The translations under genes and the position numbers were made by a program. This document shows, one piece after another, positions 37,830-49,678 of a stretch of 64,000 nucleotides of DNA. Within the stretch, counting starts at the first letter, position 1. Each line of letters starts with the position of its first letter. Location of the stretch: NCBI RefSeq assembly GCF_000165425.1, contig NW_001799344.1:377910-441909 (forward strand), written 5' to 3'. The notes below the pieces were generated by a model. That model was not told the DNA's origin. It worked only from the letters and a program-made list of their open reading frames with translations, and did not search any database. The stretch is from Paramecium tetraurelia. Lineage: Eukaryota; Ciliophora; Oligohymenophorea; Peniculida; Parameciidae.

Positions 37830-38535
37830 ATGTTTGCTTTTTTAACTTCACTTGGAGATTGGATTATTTGGAATAGTTTTAGTTATTTTCAGTACGTCTT
37901 AAGATAAAAGGTGAATGTATATTTCTTTTTAGGAATATTACGACTTGCTGTTTTATTTATGCTTTTGTTTCAGTGAATTTATATTAATATTGAATTTATT
38001 TATGAAATTTAGTGTACCTTTATCCCATTCTCCTTCTAACTTCTCCAAACAACTTATTCAATAGCAAAAATAATTGTGCTTGTTCAAAGTACGCAAGTAA
38101 CTATAAAATTTGAATGATCCATTTGACTCTACTGAAATATCTCGTGCTCTCAGAAATCTAGAAACTTAGTAATAGAGGAAACAACTCTTAGATTCTATAA
38201 TCAAAATGAGGGAAACAAAAAGAACACAAGAAGAGCAGATAAAATAGGAATAGTTACAAAGATTATGGGTTAAGGCTAATTAAACTAATAGCAAAAAATT
38301 AAATACAAATTATGTCTACCATCGTGATCTAGACGATTTTGAGTCAATCAAATAATCAAGATATCGTTTTGAATCTGAGAGGATTGAAAATTTCTATTTA
38401 AGGAACGAAGGCAAACATCATAATTTCCATCGAGTTAGTAGTTTGGTCTGTTTGACGACTGATCTCGAGAAAAAAAAGAGATTGGTTCCATTGATCACCC
38501 GGAAAGATAGAAAAAATTTTACGATAGTCAATTGA
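37830..38535 (+). CDS. Hypothetical protein with hydrophobic N-terminus
   Basis: A 22-nt intron (GTGAATGTATATTTCTTTTTAG, near 37911-37932) gives exactly 227 residues. The first 60 residues are hydrophobic and aromatic, with possible membrane segments (LLFYLCFCFSEFILILNLF). The rest is soluble, Gln/Lys/Arg-rich and helical, then a conserved-looking end with FHRVSSLVCLTTDLEKKKR. A shorter start at 38002 (MKFSVPLSHS) in the same frame is possible. No family recognised. Confidence 0.55.
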
Positions 38536-38615
38536 TTGTTTATTTTATTTGATTTTGTGTTTAAATTAAAATGGAAGTGCTGCAATAAGAGGACAATTAA
38601 TTCAGATATAAACTC

Positions 38616-39648
38616 ATGAATGTATTCTTCCAATACATAAAAAATGCCCTATTCATCCTATTAATTGGATACGAAGGAATTAAATTACTAAACATTGATC
38701 ATGATTGTTAATTATCAGAGATTACTTATATCAGTACATTGTATCATGGAGGAATAATTATATTACTCTTTAACATTGTCTCTGCATGTTATATACTATA
38801 TTAGAAGCACTTTGTGAGAATTGAATACTTTATTACTTACGGACTAAATATGTTGGTTTTTGTATGTATGCTGCTATTTTCCTTACAATAATTGATCTAG
38901 GGAAGTTGCAGCATCGGATAATTATCAGTCAAGTACTATATAATAATATCATTCATCACTCAGTTGGATGTATTATTAATTATGATGTTCAAACATGAAT
39001 TTTCAAACAGACAAACCAATATATGTTCCAATACTGCTGTTGTGATACTGTTATTAATGACTAAGATTGATAATGATTGTGCAGTCAACGCATTATCATT
39101 GGAGATTCAACTAATCTCTGCTAATATTTTGACATTACTCTTTTTCACTGTTCTCAACGTAGCAATTAATCTATTTCCAAAACTCAGAGAACAACTAACA
39201 AATGCATTTAAGTTTGTTTGTGTCTTGGTTCTGTGTTTCCTTATCCTAAATTATCTATTAATAGTTTACTTTGTTCAATCAGTAATTTATTGATCTTATA
39301 TATTAGGGTGATATCAAAGAGAATTAAGAGTGCATGCCTCTTGATTTTATTACTAGAACCTATTGTTTTCTGGCTCCTGTCAACTTGATTGGAATGATAC
39401 CAATTTTAGCATCTTTCAAATTTGAAACTATCGATGAGGAAGAAGAGGATATTGTTGTCCCATAATAATAAGCAGAGATTATTTCTCCATCCAGAGGATT
39501 GCCAATATAGAATTCACCCTCCCCCTTTTAATAATCGAAGTTATCGTTAAACAATAACACAACTCCTTATAAGATTATTGTAAATAATAATCAACTTTCC
39601 CCTGACGAGCAATTTTTGATGGGTAAACATCAACAACCACAATATTGA
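38616..39648 (+). CDS. Polytopic membrane protein with disordered tail
   Basis: One 25-nt intron gives exactly 335 residues. Six or seven membrane spans are visible, including ALFILLIGYEGIKLL, IIILLFNIVSACYIL and FVCVLVLCFLILNYLLIVYF. They are followed by an acidic Glu run and a Ser/Pro/Asn-rich cytosolic tail of about 90 residues. No transporter or receptor motif recognised. Confidence 0.6.
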
Positions 39649-40035
39649 TTTAATACATACTGTAATATTATTAATGAGATAAATAAGCAATATTATATTC
39701 ACCTCCATTTCTATTTTATGTTTCATTTGAGATATTATATTTTGATTTATTCTTAACCATTATCTTTATTATCAATTAAATAAATATGATATTAAATAAA
39801 TAGTATAAAAAAATAATATACATGAAATCCTAAACAACAATTAATAAGTTCGTTTGTCTATCTTTCAATGTTCAATTATTAGATAATAAAGAAAATGGTC
39901 TTATCATAACTTTTTCTAGCTGATTGAAAGTAGAGCGAGTGATTATTAGAATATATAATAAATGATAAATATATTAATATAAAACATAAATGATGGTGAC
40001 TTTTAATTTAAATCTTTTTTTTAGATAAAAATTAA
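39649..40035. other. Intergenic gap upstream of TCTP
   Basis: About 390 bp, very AT-rich. Likely contains the TCTP promoter. No discrete motif can be claimed. Confidence 0.4.
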
Positions 40036-40634
40036 ATGAAGGTATTAGAATAACTTATATGAAGATCTACGTTGATGCATTCAGTGGAGAAGAAATCGTT
40101 TCTGACAGTTTCAATATGGAAGAAAAATTCGAAGGAGTTATTGGTGAAGTGTAATCCCAAGATATTGTCAAAGGTGCTCTCAATGTAGATGTTGGTAAGA
40201 TTTTGTAATAATCAATTCTTAGGTGCTGGAGGACATTTCGGTGGAAAGAACGAAGATGAAGAAGACGGAGGTGTAGAAGATCAAGCCTAAAAAGTTAATA
40301 ACATCATTGATGCCTTTAAATATGCTGAAACTTAATTCACCAAAGCCGATTATGTTACTTACTTTAAAGCTTATGCCAAAAAGGTTAAGGCTTATTTAGA
40401 AGCAAACAAACCCAGACAGAGTTGCTTCATTCTAAAAGGGAGCTGGCGAATTCATTAAATGGGTGTCTGCAAACTTCAACGAGCTTTAATTGTAATCTCT
40501 ACAATCTATTGTTTAGCTACTGTCCAGAATCATATGACATGGAAAATCACATAGTTCTTGGTTATTACAAAGAAGGACAAGCTGCCCCAGCTTTCATTTA
40601 CATTTTAGACGGATTAAAAGAAGTCAAGATGTGA
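40036..40634 (+). CDS. TCTP: Translationally controlled tumour protein (TCTP)
   Basis: Small abundant cytosolic protein of the Mss4-like fold. The sequence shows the TCTP plan: YVDAFSGEEIVSDSF, acidic loop, VNNIIDAFKYAETQF, YCPESYDMENHIVLGYYKEG and ending LDGLKEVKM. Introns of 28 nt (after codon GAT GTT G) and 25 nt (GTAATC...TTTAG) are clear. Two start options give the same protein: ATG at 40059, or ATG at 40036 with a 23-nt intron that itself ends in ATGAAG. After removing introns the frame is exactly one base too long, and the extra base lies in the C run at 40411-40413. The protein is otherwise intact, so this is an indel in the gene or in the sequence. Confidence 0.85.
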
Positions 40635-41138
40635 TATAAAATAAAATAATTGTATATTGATTTTCATTTATTATGCTTATCTCATATTAGATTAAGGGCA
40701 GTATCATTTTTACTCCCATTGAAATTTATTTAATCATTTATCAACCATTAGTAAACTATTGTAGGAGGTGCTCAAATGTAAAAATACTTTATTATCTTCT
40801 TCTCATGGTTCTCCACTTTATTTAAGAATTTCAACATCTCTAAAGAGAAGAGTCATTTCAAATGAAATAATGTAAAAATAATCAATAATTCTAATAGCTT
40901 ATCAGGTTTCTAATTTATTCTTACAAAATATGTTAGGGCCACTCATATTAAATCTATATTAAATAACAAATTTTAATGCTTCCCTTTAAGTAGAATTTAG
41001 TTAGAAATAGTCTTGATAAATTATTATTTGATCACATTAAATTAAATATAGAACAAAAACAGCCTAATATTCTTAAATAAATTGATTATATTTTCATCTA
41101 ATAATTAAATGATAAAGAATCTAAAACAAATTAATATA
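40635..41138. other. Intergenic gap between two convergent genes
   Basis: About 500 bp. A minus-strand frame near 40740-40870 (MTLLFRDVEILK...) is open only with an assumed 30-nt intron and is too short to call. Otherwise empty. Confidence 0.35.
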
Positions 41139-44100
41139 TCACAATTTGACCCATTTAGCTAAAATGAATAACAAAGCATCAATCATTATAGGTTTTTACA
41201 AGCAATCATGAAATGGTAGCTTTTTTAGAGCTATTTTGCTCTCGTCATCCTAAAATCCAATCAATCCAATTAGTCTTGTATCTTTTTAATATTCATTTAA
41301 AACAGCCTTAATTTTTGCACAATCTTGGCTGAATTATTCATTCACATACTCAACTCCAACAAATACAATATGATATCCTTTACAACAAGTTTTGTATTGT
41401 GAAAATTGCTTCCTTAATTAATCTACAATATGCATTCTTTGCATAGTATAAATGTAAGGAATTTTGAGATTGCTCAGTTGATGTGAGATAGCATATAAAT
41501 CAAAGTCATTCTATTCACAAATTAAAATCTTAGGACACTAAAATTGAATTACTATAATATACTTGGCATTTGTAAATAAATTACTATTATTTAATTCTTT
41601 CCATCTTTTCAAAACAATCTAATAATTCATTTGGACCTAAATTAACTGAAGAAATTCTCATTGAAGAATAGACTGAGGATCGTCCTCCAAAGGTAAGAAG
41701 AGAATCTCTTTATTTAGATGTAAGCTATTATGCTATCTAAGGATGTAGTCTTGATTAGATAAAACTGACTGAAATTTTTCTCGCTTTTGGTTCTTTAACG
41801 CAAATGATAGTATCAAGAAATTAAGAATGTTGTAGTTTCTATTCCTTTTTCTGTATTTTATCATCTAATTAAAAACTTGATTTGCTAGATTATTCATCCC
41901 CATCAGGGTTATTCATTTCAGCTTTTGAGTCCGAGGATGATGAACTTTGTTATGAGTCGTCTTATTCTGAGATTTAAGAAACTGAGTAAGATTTGCCAGG
42001 TTATTGTTGATTATAAGAAAATTCAGATTATCCAAATTAGGGTATTTGAGGATCCTATTTGCCCGAAATAGTTTCTTCTTAGGATTCTCTTTTCATTTTT
42101 TTGAGTTTCTCTTAAATTTATATTCTGCTTATTTCTGTTAATCTTTATGATTAATGCCTTTTAAATTGGTCACTTTAACCATACACTTAATGAAATTGGG
42201 ACTTGTTTGCAACCAATGCAGATTACCTTTTTTGTGTTAGCTGTTTATTGAAGTTTGGATTCTCATTCTTAATCAATAAGATAAAATAGAATTATGTGCC
42301 TTCTTCAGTCTTAATTGAATTGAATTCAAAAGGCATGATAGCAACAGCTAGGGATATATAGAAGGCTGTGAGAATAGAAAAAGAATATTATTTTGAAGTT
42401 GCAACTATGTCTGTCATTTATTTACTAACTAAAGTTTGTTATTTCAAGTGCTTGATGGTTTGTTCTACGCTTTCTAAGATTCCTTCGTTTACAGTTGTAG
42501 CCATGACCTTAATGATTATCTCTATGTGATCTGTCAATAATGGCGACTTTTAAGTGGAAATTTCGATGCTACCATTAACAGTAACTTGAATGGATTTGAC
42601 TATATTTTATGAATCTAAAAATTATTACTTAACAAACTTAACACAACTTGTCGAACTCTGTTTGGATCAGTTCTTAAGAACATTGGAACATTCTGTTTAA
42701 TGTTAACTTGTATATTTAAGCCTCTAAATAAAGCTTGTGCTTTTATGATGTTTAAACAATCTGAAATGAATTCTCTAGTGTGAATATCCATCAAGTTTCG
42801 GTCTAATTTATTCTTTTTATGCATAGTGACATAATCCTAAAAGTCATTTGCAGTGCTTATTAATAATTTGCAACCTGCCAATGCTGGATCAATATATTAG
42901 TTTTATAAATCCTGATTGACTTCTTTCTATTTTAGATTAATAGAAACAAATTACTTGGACCAGTTCTAACATTGACAATGTGCAATTCAAAGGTTCTTTG
43001 ATTTTCTAGGAAATGGTTTGTATAATGTCATCACTATTTTTTAGATATTGTTAGAGTTAGAGAATGAATGGTTCTTCAGTTAAATCGTTGATGTAGATCA
43101 GAATTTGAGGTTTACTTTACATAATCACGGGATTCAAAATGACTTGAGTGTACAGTTTGTCTAGTTATACTGATTGGAAAATACCTTTTTTGATATAAAT
43201 CTTCAAGGAAAAGTCCAAGGCGAAATTTGTTAAATTATATTTGATGTGAGAAAAAGCAAGCAGATGTTCGATTAAGGTTTGCATTTACATTTTCCTACAA
43301 AAGAACTGTATTTCTTTCTTTTCTTCAAATTGTACATTCTCAAACAATATGTTCTATGTTCAAATACATTAATATATTAGTACTCAAGGGTTTAAGTAAA
43401 TTTGATGAAGTTACTGATGTCTTTACTTCTATGAAAGCTGGGCAATATGGTGCATGATTCTTCAGAAAGCAATCCAAAATCATACAATTCCAACTGAGTC
43501 AACTATGGATTTAACTAATCATTGGTCAAAACAATATGGGACATGAATGAATTTATTATTCTTATTGGTTGTTAGGCATTTTCAAAAATGTAGATTCCAC
43601 ATTGAAAATTCACCAATAAAAATTCATACTACTATTCTAATTGCTTCAAATTGTTTAGATTTTCAAGATCCTCATTTGTTATGTTTTGGATGTTATTTCT
43701 TTTATTTTATGGTTCTGTCATTTCTCTCTAGGTATTTGTATAAAGGGCTCTTTGAGTGTGTTATGGGCTGAAGTTCCTATATAACACGGTTTCGTTTGAA
43801 TTTTAAGTTTGATATAAGTTATAAATCAACAAAGATTAGATCATAAGATGTCCAAAAATGATCCTTGTTGATCCTATCACTTCTAAATTGTCAGTAAATG
43901 AAGGGAATCTATTATCAATGCGTTTATAATACCTAAATAAAGTGTAAAACAGCGAAAATAAAATTACAAGACTCTTGCAAAGCTATGACTCAATTGCAAT
44001 CAGAAACAATATCATGATTCCATAAATCTCAAATGCATAACTTCTTTGATCATATTCATTAGTATATATTAAGTCATAATTAGTTTCACACCATAAAATT

Positions 44101-44414
44101 ATTAGACTGAAATATTTCAACATTGTGATTATATTTATTAAGAGAGCAGTTTCCTTCTTTAATTTACTCATTGCAATATGAAAAGCAATTATCAAAAACA
44201 CTTAGATCTAAAAATGTTCACTATTTTAATTACCATTATGCGATAGATGAAAACCAGTTTTTGTCCTTCTATTTCGTAATTCAGAGCTTAAGCTATGGTT
44301 AAAACAATATCGAAGCACTAATAGGAGGATATGATAGTCATGGTCGATTTCCACAAAATAAAATGCTCATATGTCTCTGGGTTTAACTTAAAATAATTTG
44401 ATAGTATGTTCATT
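41139..44414 (-). CDS. Degenerate hybrid histidine kinase-like membrane protein, copy 1
   Basis: From the start (44414) there are about five membrane spans, then a HisKA-like helix pair, a GHKL ATPase-like domain and a receiver-like domain ending AKWVKL. Key residues are absent. The H-box reads ISQKIKEPLN, with Gln (a TAG codon) where the phosphoryl His belongs. After splicing a 29-nt intron the N-box reads RTDPNRVRQVVLSLLIKSI, with Lys for Asn. The G1 Asp-x-Gly is lost (MATTVNEGIL). The receiver Asp position is Gly (IVFVGVEYV). The receiver Lys (FHDCLQKP) stays. A two-base frame slip near 41480-41484 interrupts the receiver. It is a diverged tandem duplicate of the next gene and probably a sensor or scaffold rather than a kinase. 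Confidence 0.75.
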
Positions 44415-44448
44415 TATTAGTATATAAATTATTTATTAATTTAACAAT

Positions 44449-47400
44449 CACAATTTCACCCACTTAGCTAATATAAACAATAACGCATCTATCATCAATG
44501 GTTTTGATAAGAAATCATGAAATGGCAACTTCTTTATAGCATTCCTATTGTCATCATCCTGAAACCCTATTAATCCTATAATCCGAGCTTCCTTTTTAAA
44601 TTGAGAGTTGATGTTTTTAATTAAGTTACACTGTTCCCCTAATTCTTCATCGACATACTCTACACTAATAAATATCAATTAGTATCCCTTGCAACAAGAC
44701 TTTTCAACCTCATACGCAGTTTTTAATTTCTCGTGTATTTGAGTTCTCTACATGATGTAATCAAAATTCATTCCAATATTACCAAGCTAATGAGAGACAG
44801 CATATAAATCAAAATCGTTTTACTCACAAATCAGAATTTTAGGACACTACAAATATAAGATTATAAGACTTACTTAGCATTTTTAGGTGTATTTTTATTG
44901 TTTAATTTTTTCCATCTTCTCAAAACAGTCTATTAAATCGTTTGGTTACATTATACTAGCCGAATATCTCATGGATGAGAAGATACTTGATCTTCCCCCA
45001 AATGTTAGAACTGAGTCTCTTTTGTTGTTCGAAATATTGTTATTGTAAGTGTAATTTATTGATTATTACATTATTACCAAAGGAGAATCATCTTCATTTA
45101 TTTTCCCAGTCTTATTGTATAAAAATTAATCCAGTTGAACTCCTAAGTCTAAACTATTATGAGAACTCTCCTTTGCCCCTTTTGATTCCTTTGAATCCTA
45201 CTCAGACACTATTGATATATCTGATTTCGAGTGAGAAATCACCTATTTAATCTTTCTGCTTTGATCCTAAGATTTTATTGTTTTAAAAGTGGGTAGAAAA
45301 TCAATATCAATATCTCCTTGGGATGTTCTCGGTACAATGAAACGAGACTAATTTTATTATCCAAAGGATGTTGATAATTTCATTGCCTAATCTTTTTTTT
45401 AGGGTTGATTACCTAAACCTTGGGATTATGACTGCAATTTCTATTACTGTAACGGTTATTGTTTCAATTTCTATTTTTCCATTTACCCTTGAATTGTTAT
45501 GCTGGGTTTATCATACAGACCTTATCCTGATGATTAATATCTTTTGAATCCTTGATCAATTTAATAAGACTGTTTAAAGTTTAATTGTTGAATGCTGAGA
45601 GCAGATTATCGTTTGAAATTTAATTGTTAAGAGAAGGTTGGATTTTAGTTTTGAATTTAAATAATGAAACAAATCTCTTCATGATCTATGTTTTTCTCAT
45701 AATGATATTCGAATGGGATTGTAGAAATGCTAAGGGATAAACAAAATGCTATCAAAATAGATTGACTATATTTTCGACCTGCATTTGCCAAATCGATCAT
45801 TGTAGATGTCATCAAATTTTAGGATTTAAAAAATCTCACTGTTTTATCAATAGTTTTTAGCACCGATTAATTCATTTCTGATGCATGTACTTTTATCATA
45901 AGTTCAATGTGATCCTGCATCAAAATTGATTTGTTTGCTGAAACTACAATTGTTCCATTTATTGTTGCCTGAATTGAACTTACTAGTAAATTTAATAGGA
46001 TTTATCTCAATCTATTAGGATCTGTTCTAAAAAAAGCAGGGACATTATGCCGAATATTAACTTAGATCTATAGTCCTCTGAATAATGCCTGTGATTTTAT
46101 TATGTTTATTGAATCAGTTACGAATTCCCTAATTTAACTTTATATTATATGGATTACCTTATGTGAACATCCATTTGACATAGTTCCAGTTTTCCCTTTT
46201 TTCTAATAGTGACATAGTCTAAAATATCGTTGGCTGTACTAATCAATAATTTACAACCTGCAAGGGCTGGATTTAAAAACTTTTCCTGAATTTCAAACGG
46301 AACAGAATGCTACATATGGAAAGCTAATTAATACTATTGTTATTTCCAGCATTGAAATGGTGCAATTCAAAGGTTACTTAATTTTCTATGATATGTCTGA
46401 GACTAATATATCGCTATTTTAATTAAACTAATTCAATTGTGTCATGAATGGTTCTTCAGTAAGGTCTGATACAAATAAGACTAACTAAGGCTTGTGTCTT
46501 TACAATATTGGGGAGAGCACTACACTGGTATATAGATTATCTAAATTTGGATTAACTTAAATTACCTTATTTCAGGTATATTTTAAGAGAGAAATCTATT
46601 AAGTTTTGACATTGATTGAATTTGAAATGTTAAAACGGAATCAGGTGTTCAATTAAAGTTTTAATTTTCATGGATTTATGAAAAAATTACACTTCTTTTA
46701 GTCCAATGTTTCCATTTTCATAATTTATGCTCTAAGCACAATAATAATTATTCAAATACTTACTCAAGAGTTTGCATGAATTTGATAAAATTGGCTATGT
46801 CTTTGCTTCTGTGGAATTTAGGTAAAACCGTTAAATTGTCTTCAAAGGCAATTCCGAAATCAAATATCTCTGAATTCAGGAATTCGTCACTTAATTGATC
46901 ATCCTTTAGTACTAGATGTGACATGTAAGGGTTGATTGACTTAACTGCACTTTATAAGTTGTCTAAAACAAATATTCCTATTTATATATTATTTAAGACA
47001 TTTTCATAAAACTAGTCCAAGCTTTACCTTTCTGTGTCCAGTCTGTTATCTTCAGATATAACGACTTCGTTTTCTTTAAGTTGTTATGTATTTCTGTTCT
47101 TGATCTCGTAATCTTGTTGATTCAGGTATGTAGAAATCCGCCATTGTTAATTTGGTTGAGATTGTCTGTTGCTGTGTATGGGAAGATAGTTGTTGGACTG
47201 TTGACCCAACATTACAAGTTGATTGTTCAATTACTTCTTCTGTTATGGCAATTACAACAAATATATTTAAAATGCTATGTGTATTAATACTATCCTAATT
47301 GAAGAAAGAATATCGATTTTATTTTAGAATAGTTAGATTCTATCCTGTTATGATGTATATATACCGAAAAAGAGAGTATAATAGCGAAAATAATAGAGAA

Positions 47401-47845
47401 GTTGTTTAGCATATTTGAGATTCTTGCAATAGCACCAAACCAAGCATAAGAGTTTAGATTTCTGCTGTATAACTAGCATAGGGTTTCTTCAATTCATAAA
47501 ATAAATAATAGTCAGTTTCAGTCCAGCAAATAGAAAGTAAAATAAAATATGTAAAAGTAGCAACATTTAGAAATCCATTTCTAAATTTTCTTAAAAACTT
47601 AAAAATCAACCAAAATAAAACCAATAACCCTGCTTGAACCTATGAATATAATTCATTTATACAATAATTCTCACTATTAACATTATTCTTGCAACATCCA
47701 CCTTTTAAGTGCTTACATCAATAGTTGAGATAATCATATCGAAGAGTTAGTAAATGGATATAATATTTATGACTTAGGTGTGCTGTTATATGTTCGTATA
47801 AGGCTATGAGTATATGGAAAAATAACCCTTAAGATTATTTATCAT
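44449..47845 (-). CDS. Degenerate hybrid histidine kinase-like membrane protein, copy 2
   Basis: Same plan as its neighbour, which begins 34 bp downstream on the same strand. The N-terminus, ISIYQLFDMIIST, aligns with the copy 1 start, which is why the upstream ATG at 47845 was chosen. Membrane spans include LLVLFWLIFKFL and FTYFILLSICW. The H-box is ISQKIKQPLN (His to Gln), the N-box RTDPNRLRQILLNLLVSSI (Asn to Ser) and the G1 box VHASEMNQSVL (no Asp-x-Gly). The receiver reads ILICEQNDFDL, with Glu and Gln for the acid pair, then LIFISVEYVDEE, with Ser for the phosphoryl Asp. FLSKP keeps the Lys. The receiver is fully open. One putative 35-nt intron near the start is long for this genome. 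Confidence 0.78.
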
Positions 47846-48507
47846 AAGATTAAGAGATTTATATAAATTAATATAATAGATGTGAAATAAAGCATCAGAA
47901 GAAAATAATAATACTATTAGCATTCAATATTTTTGAGAATACAGAAAATCCTCTTAAATTATATTTAATTAAAAGAATCCTTTTTTAGTATTATATATGT
48001 TTAAGAATGGGATGTCGAACTGTAAGAATAAATCATCATAGCAATGAATTTTCATGTCTAAAAAAGTGAAAGTCAATCAGAAAAATTTAAATGATATTTC
48101 TTAAGTTATTATATCATAGCATCCTACTCAAAATTAATTTATTTGACTATTGAAGATGAGGATAACAAAAAGTGTTGACACTTGTGGTATCTTTATTCAC
48201 TTTTTATAATTTATATTATAATTCAGTAGATTCAGAAATATTAAAGAAAATCGATGTAAATTGTACACTATAAAAAATTATCTTTGACTTATTAGATAAA
48301 AGAGTAATTAACAATAATAGAAGTTTGAATTTGATGGAAAAATGCGTCACGAATAATTAATTAGAGCTTTAAGAGTGATGGTGTGACTAAATTTTTATGT
48401 GAATATCTGGACATTTATATTTGATCAATATTTTAATTATTTTGTCATCATGGATACTCAATTTTTTACAAGCAGCACAAGGTACGATTTGAATTTATAG
48501 AATTAGT
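47846..48507. other. Divergent intergenic gap
   Basis: About 660 bp of AT-rich DNA between copy 2 of the pseudo-kinase and the next plus-strand gene. No gene, RNA or repeat recognised. Confidence 0.45.
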
Positions 48508-49398
48508 ATGAGTTCATCATCATCCTCAAGTTCGAGGAAAGGATCTCAAGAATGCTTTAGCGATTTTGGAATTGAAAAAAAATCTAGGAAAAGCAAAAAG
48601 AGTGCAAATCGAAGTTGTTCCTTCGGTTTAGGTTCAGTGACTGAAGTGTCCGAGGACATTGAAGATTATTTAGTATGACATGTTTTAATTTGATTATAGA
48701 TGAGTCGTTTGCCACACATCTAGATGCCAAATGATAATAATGAATTTAGAGAACGCATTCCACCAAGATTAAAAAGGACTGAAAAATATTAAAAAAGAAG
48801 GGCTTCTTTGAGTCCTCATGGAACAAACGGATTAGCTAAGGTTGAAGAGGTCATTGGAGAAGATGATGAATTAAAAAACAAATGCATTTTTAAACTTGGT
48901 TTAATGTTAGACAAAGATGAATTCAATGATAAAAGAGGAAGATTCTTATAGTCAAAAGATAGAATTAATGTTGAAAAAGCGACGTCTTCAAATTTAACTA
49001 TTTTAGAAGATGCTCAAGAGAATGTCAAAGAATTGCAACAACACGTCATGAGTCCCACTTATAAACTAAAGGTTGATGAAGTTGATTTTGAATAAGAAAA
49101 AAAACAATGGCAACCTTAAGAAATAATAGAAGTTATTGAAGAGGAAAAACCAGATAATGTAGTCAATATTAAGGAAAAAGAAATGTTTTAAAAAAGTATT
49201 AGCATTATAATTATAGTAGTAAAAAAGATTTTACATGAGGAAAGAGATTTCTTAAAAAGAATCTTAAAAGGGGAATTGATTCATTAAGAAGATATTATAA
49301 AAAAATAATAATTCCAATCTGAAGTAGGTGAAACTAATTGGAATTAATTAATTTAAGAAGCAGAGGAATAAGTCAACAGTGATGAAGATTTATAATGA
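48508..49398 (+). CDS. Ser-rich, acidic hypothetical protein
   Basis: One intron (48673-48699, 27 nt) gives exactly 287 residues. The N-terminus is a run of eight Ser followed by basic residues. The middle has FKLGLMLDKDEFNDKRGRFL. The C-terminal half is a Glu/Lys/Gln-rich helix. No membrane segment or known domain. Possibly a disordered phospho-regulated protein, inferred from composition alone. Confidence 0.6.
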
Positions 49399-49551
49399 TT
49401 TGTTAATTAGTTATATATTTCTAATTGAGTAATAGTTTTATATCAATCAAATTTGTACATTCTAACCTGGAAAACTATATATTAGTTGAAAGGAATTATT
49501 AATAACTAAAAGCAGGAGTTTTAAATTAGAAACTATCTCTTAATTATCAAA

Positions 49552-49600
49552 TATTTGTTGGATAACATTAAAATATAATTTTAATATTATCCAACAAATA
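49552..49600. repeat. Near-perfect 49-bp palindrome between convergent gene ends
   Basis: The arms 49552-49565 and 49587-49600 are exact inverted copies (TATTTGTTGGATAA). The inner 49567-49574 and 49578-49585 also pair, leaving a single C/A mismatch and a 3-nt loop: 22 of 23 possible pairs. It sits in the 280-bp gap between two convergent stop codons (49398 and 49679). A transcript from either strand would form the same hairpin. Confidence 0.85.
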
Positions 49601-49678
49601 GATCTAAGATGATTTAAACAAAAATTCATAAGATATGAATATTTAGTTTATAATAGAATTATTATAAAGAAAAAAGGG

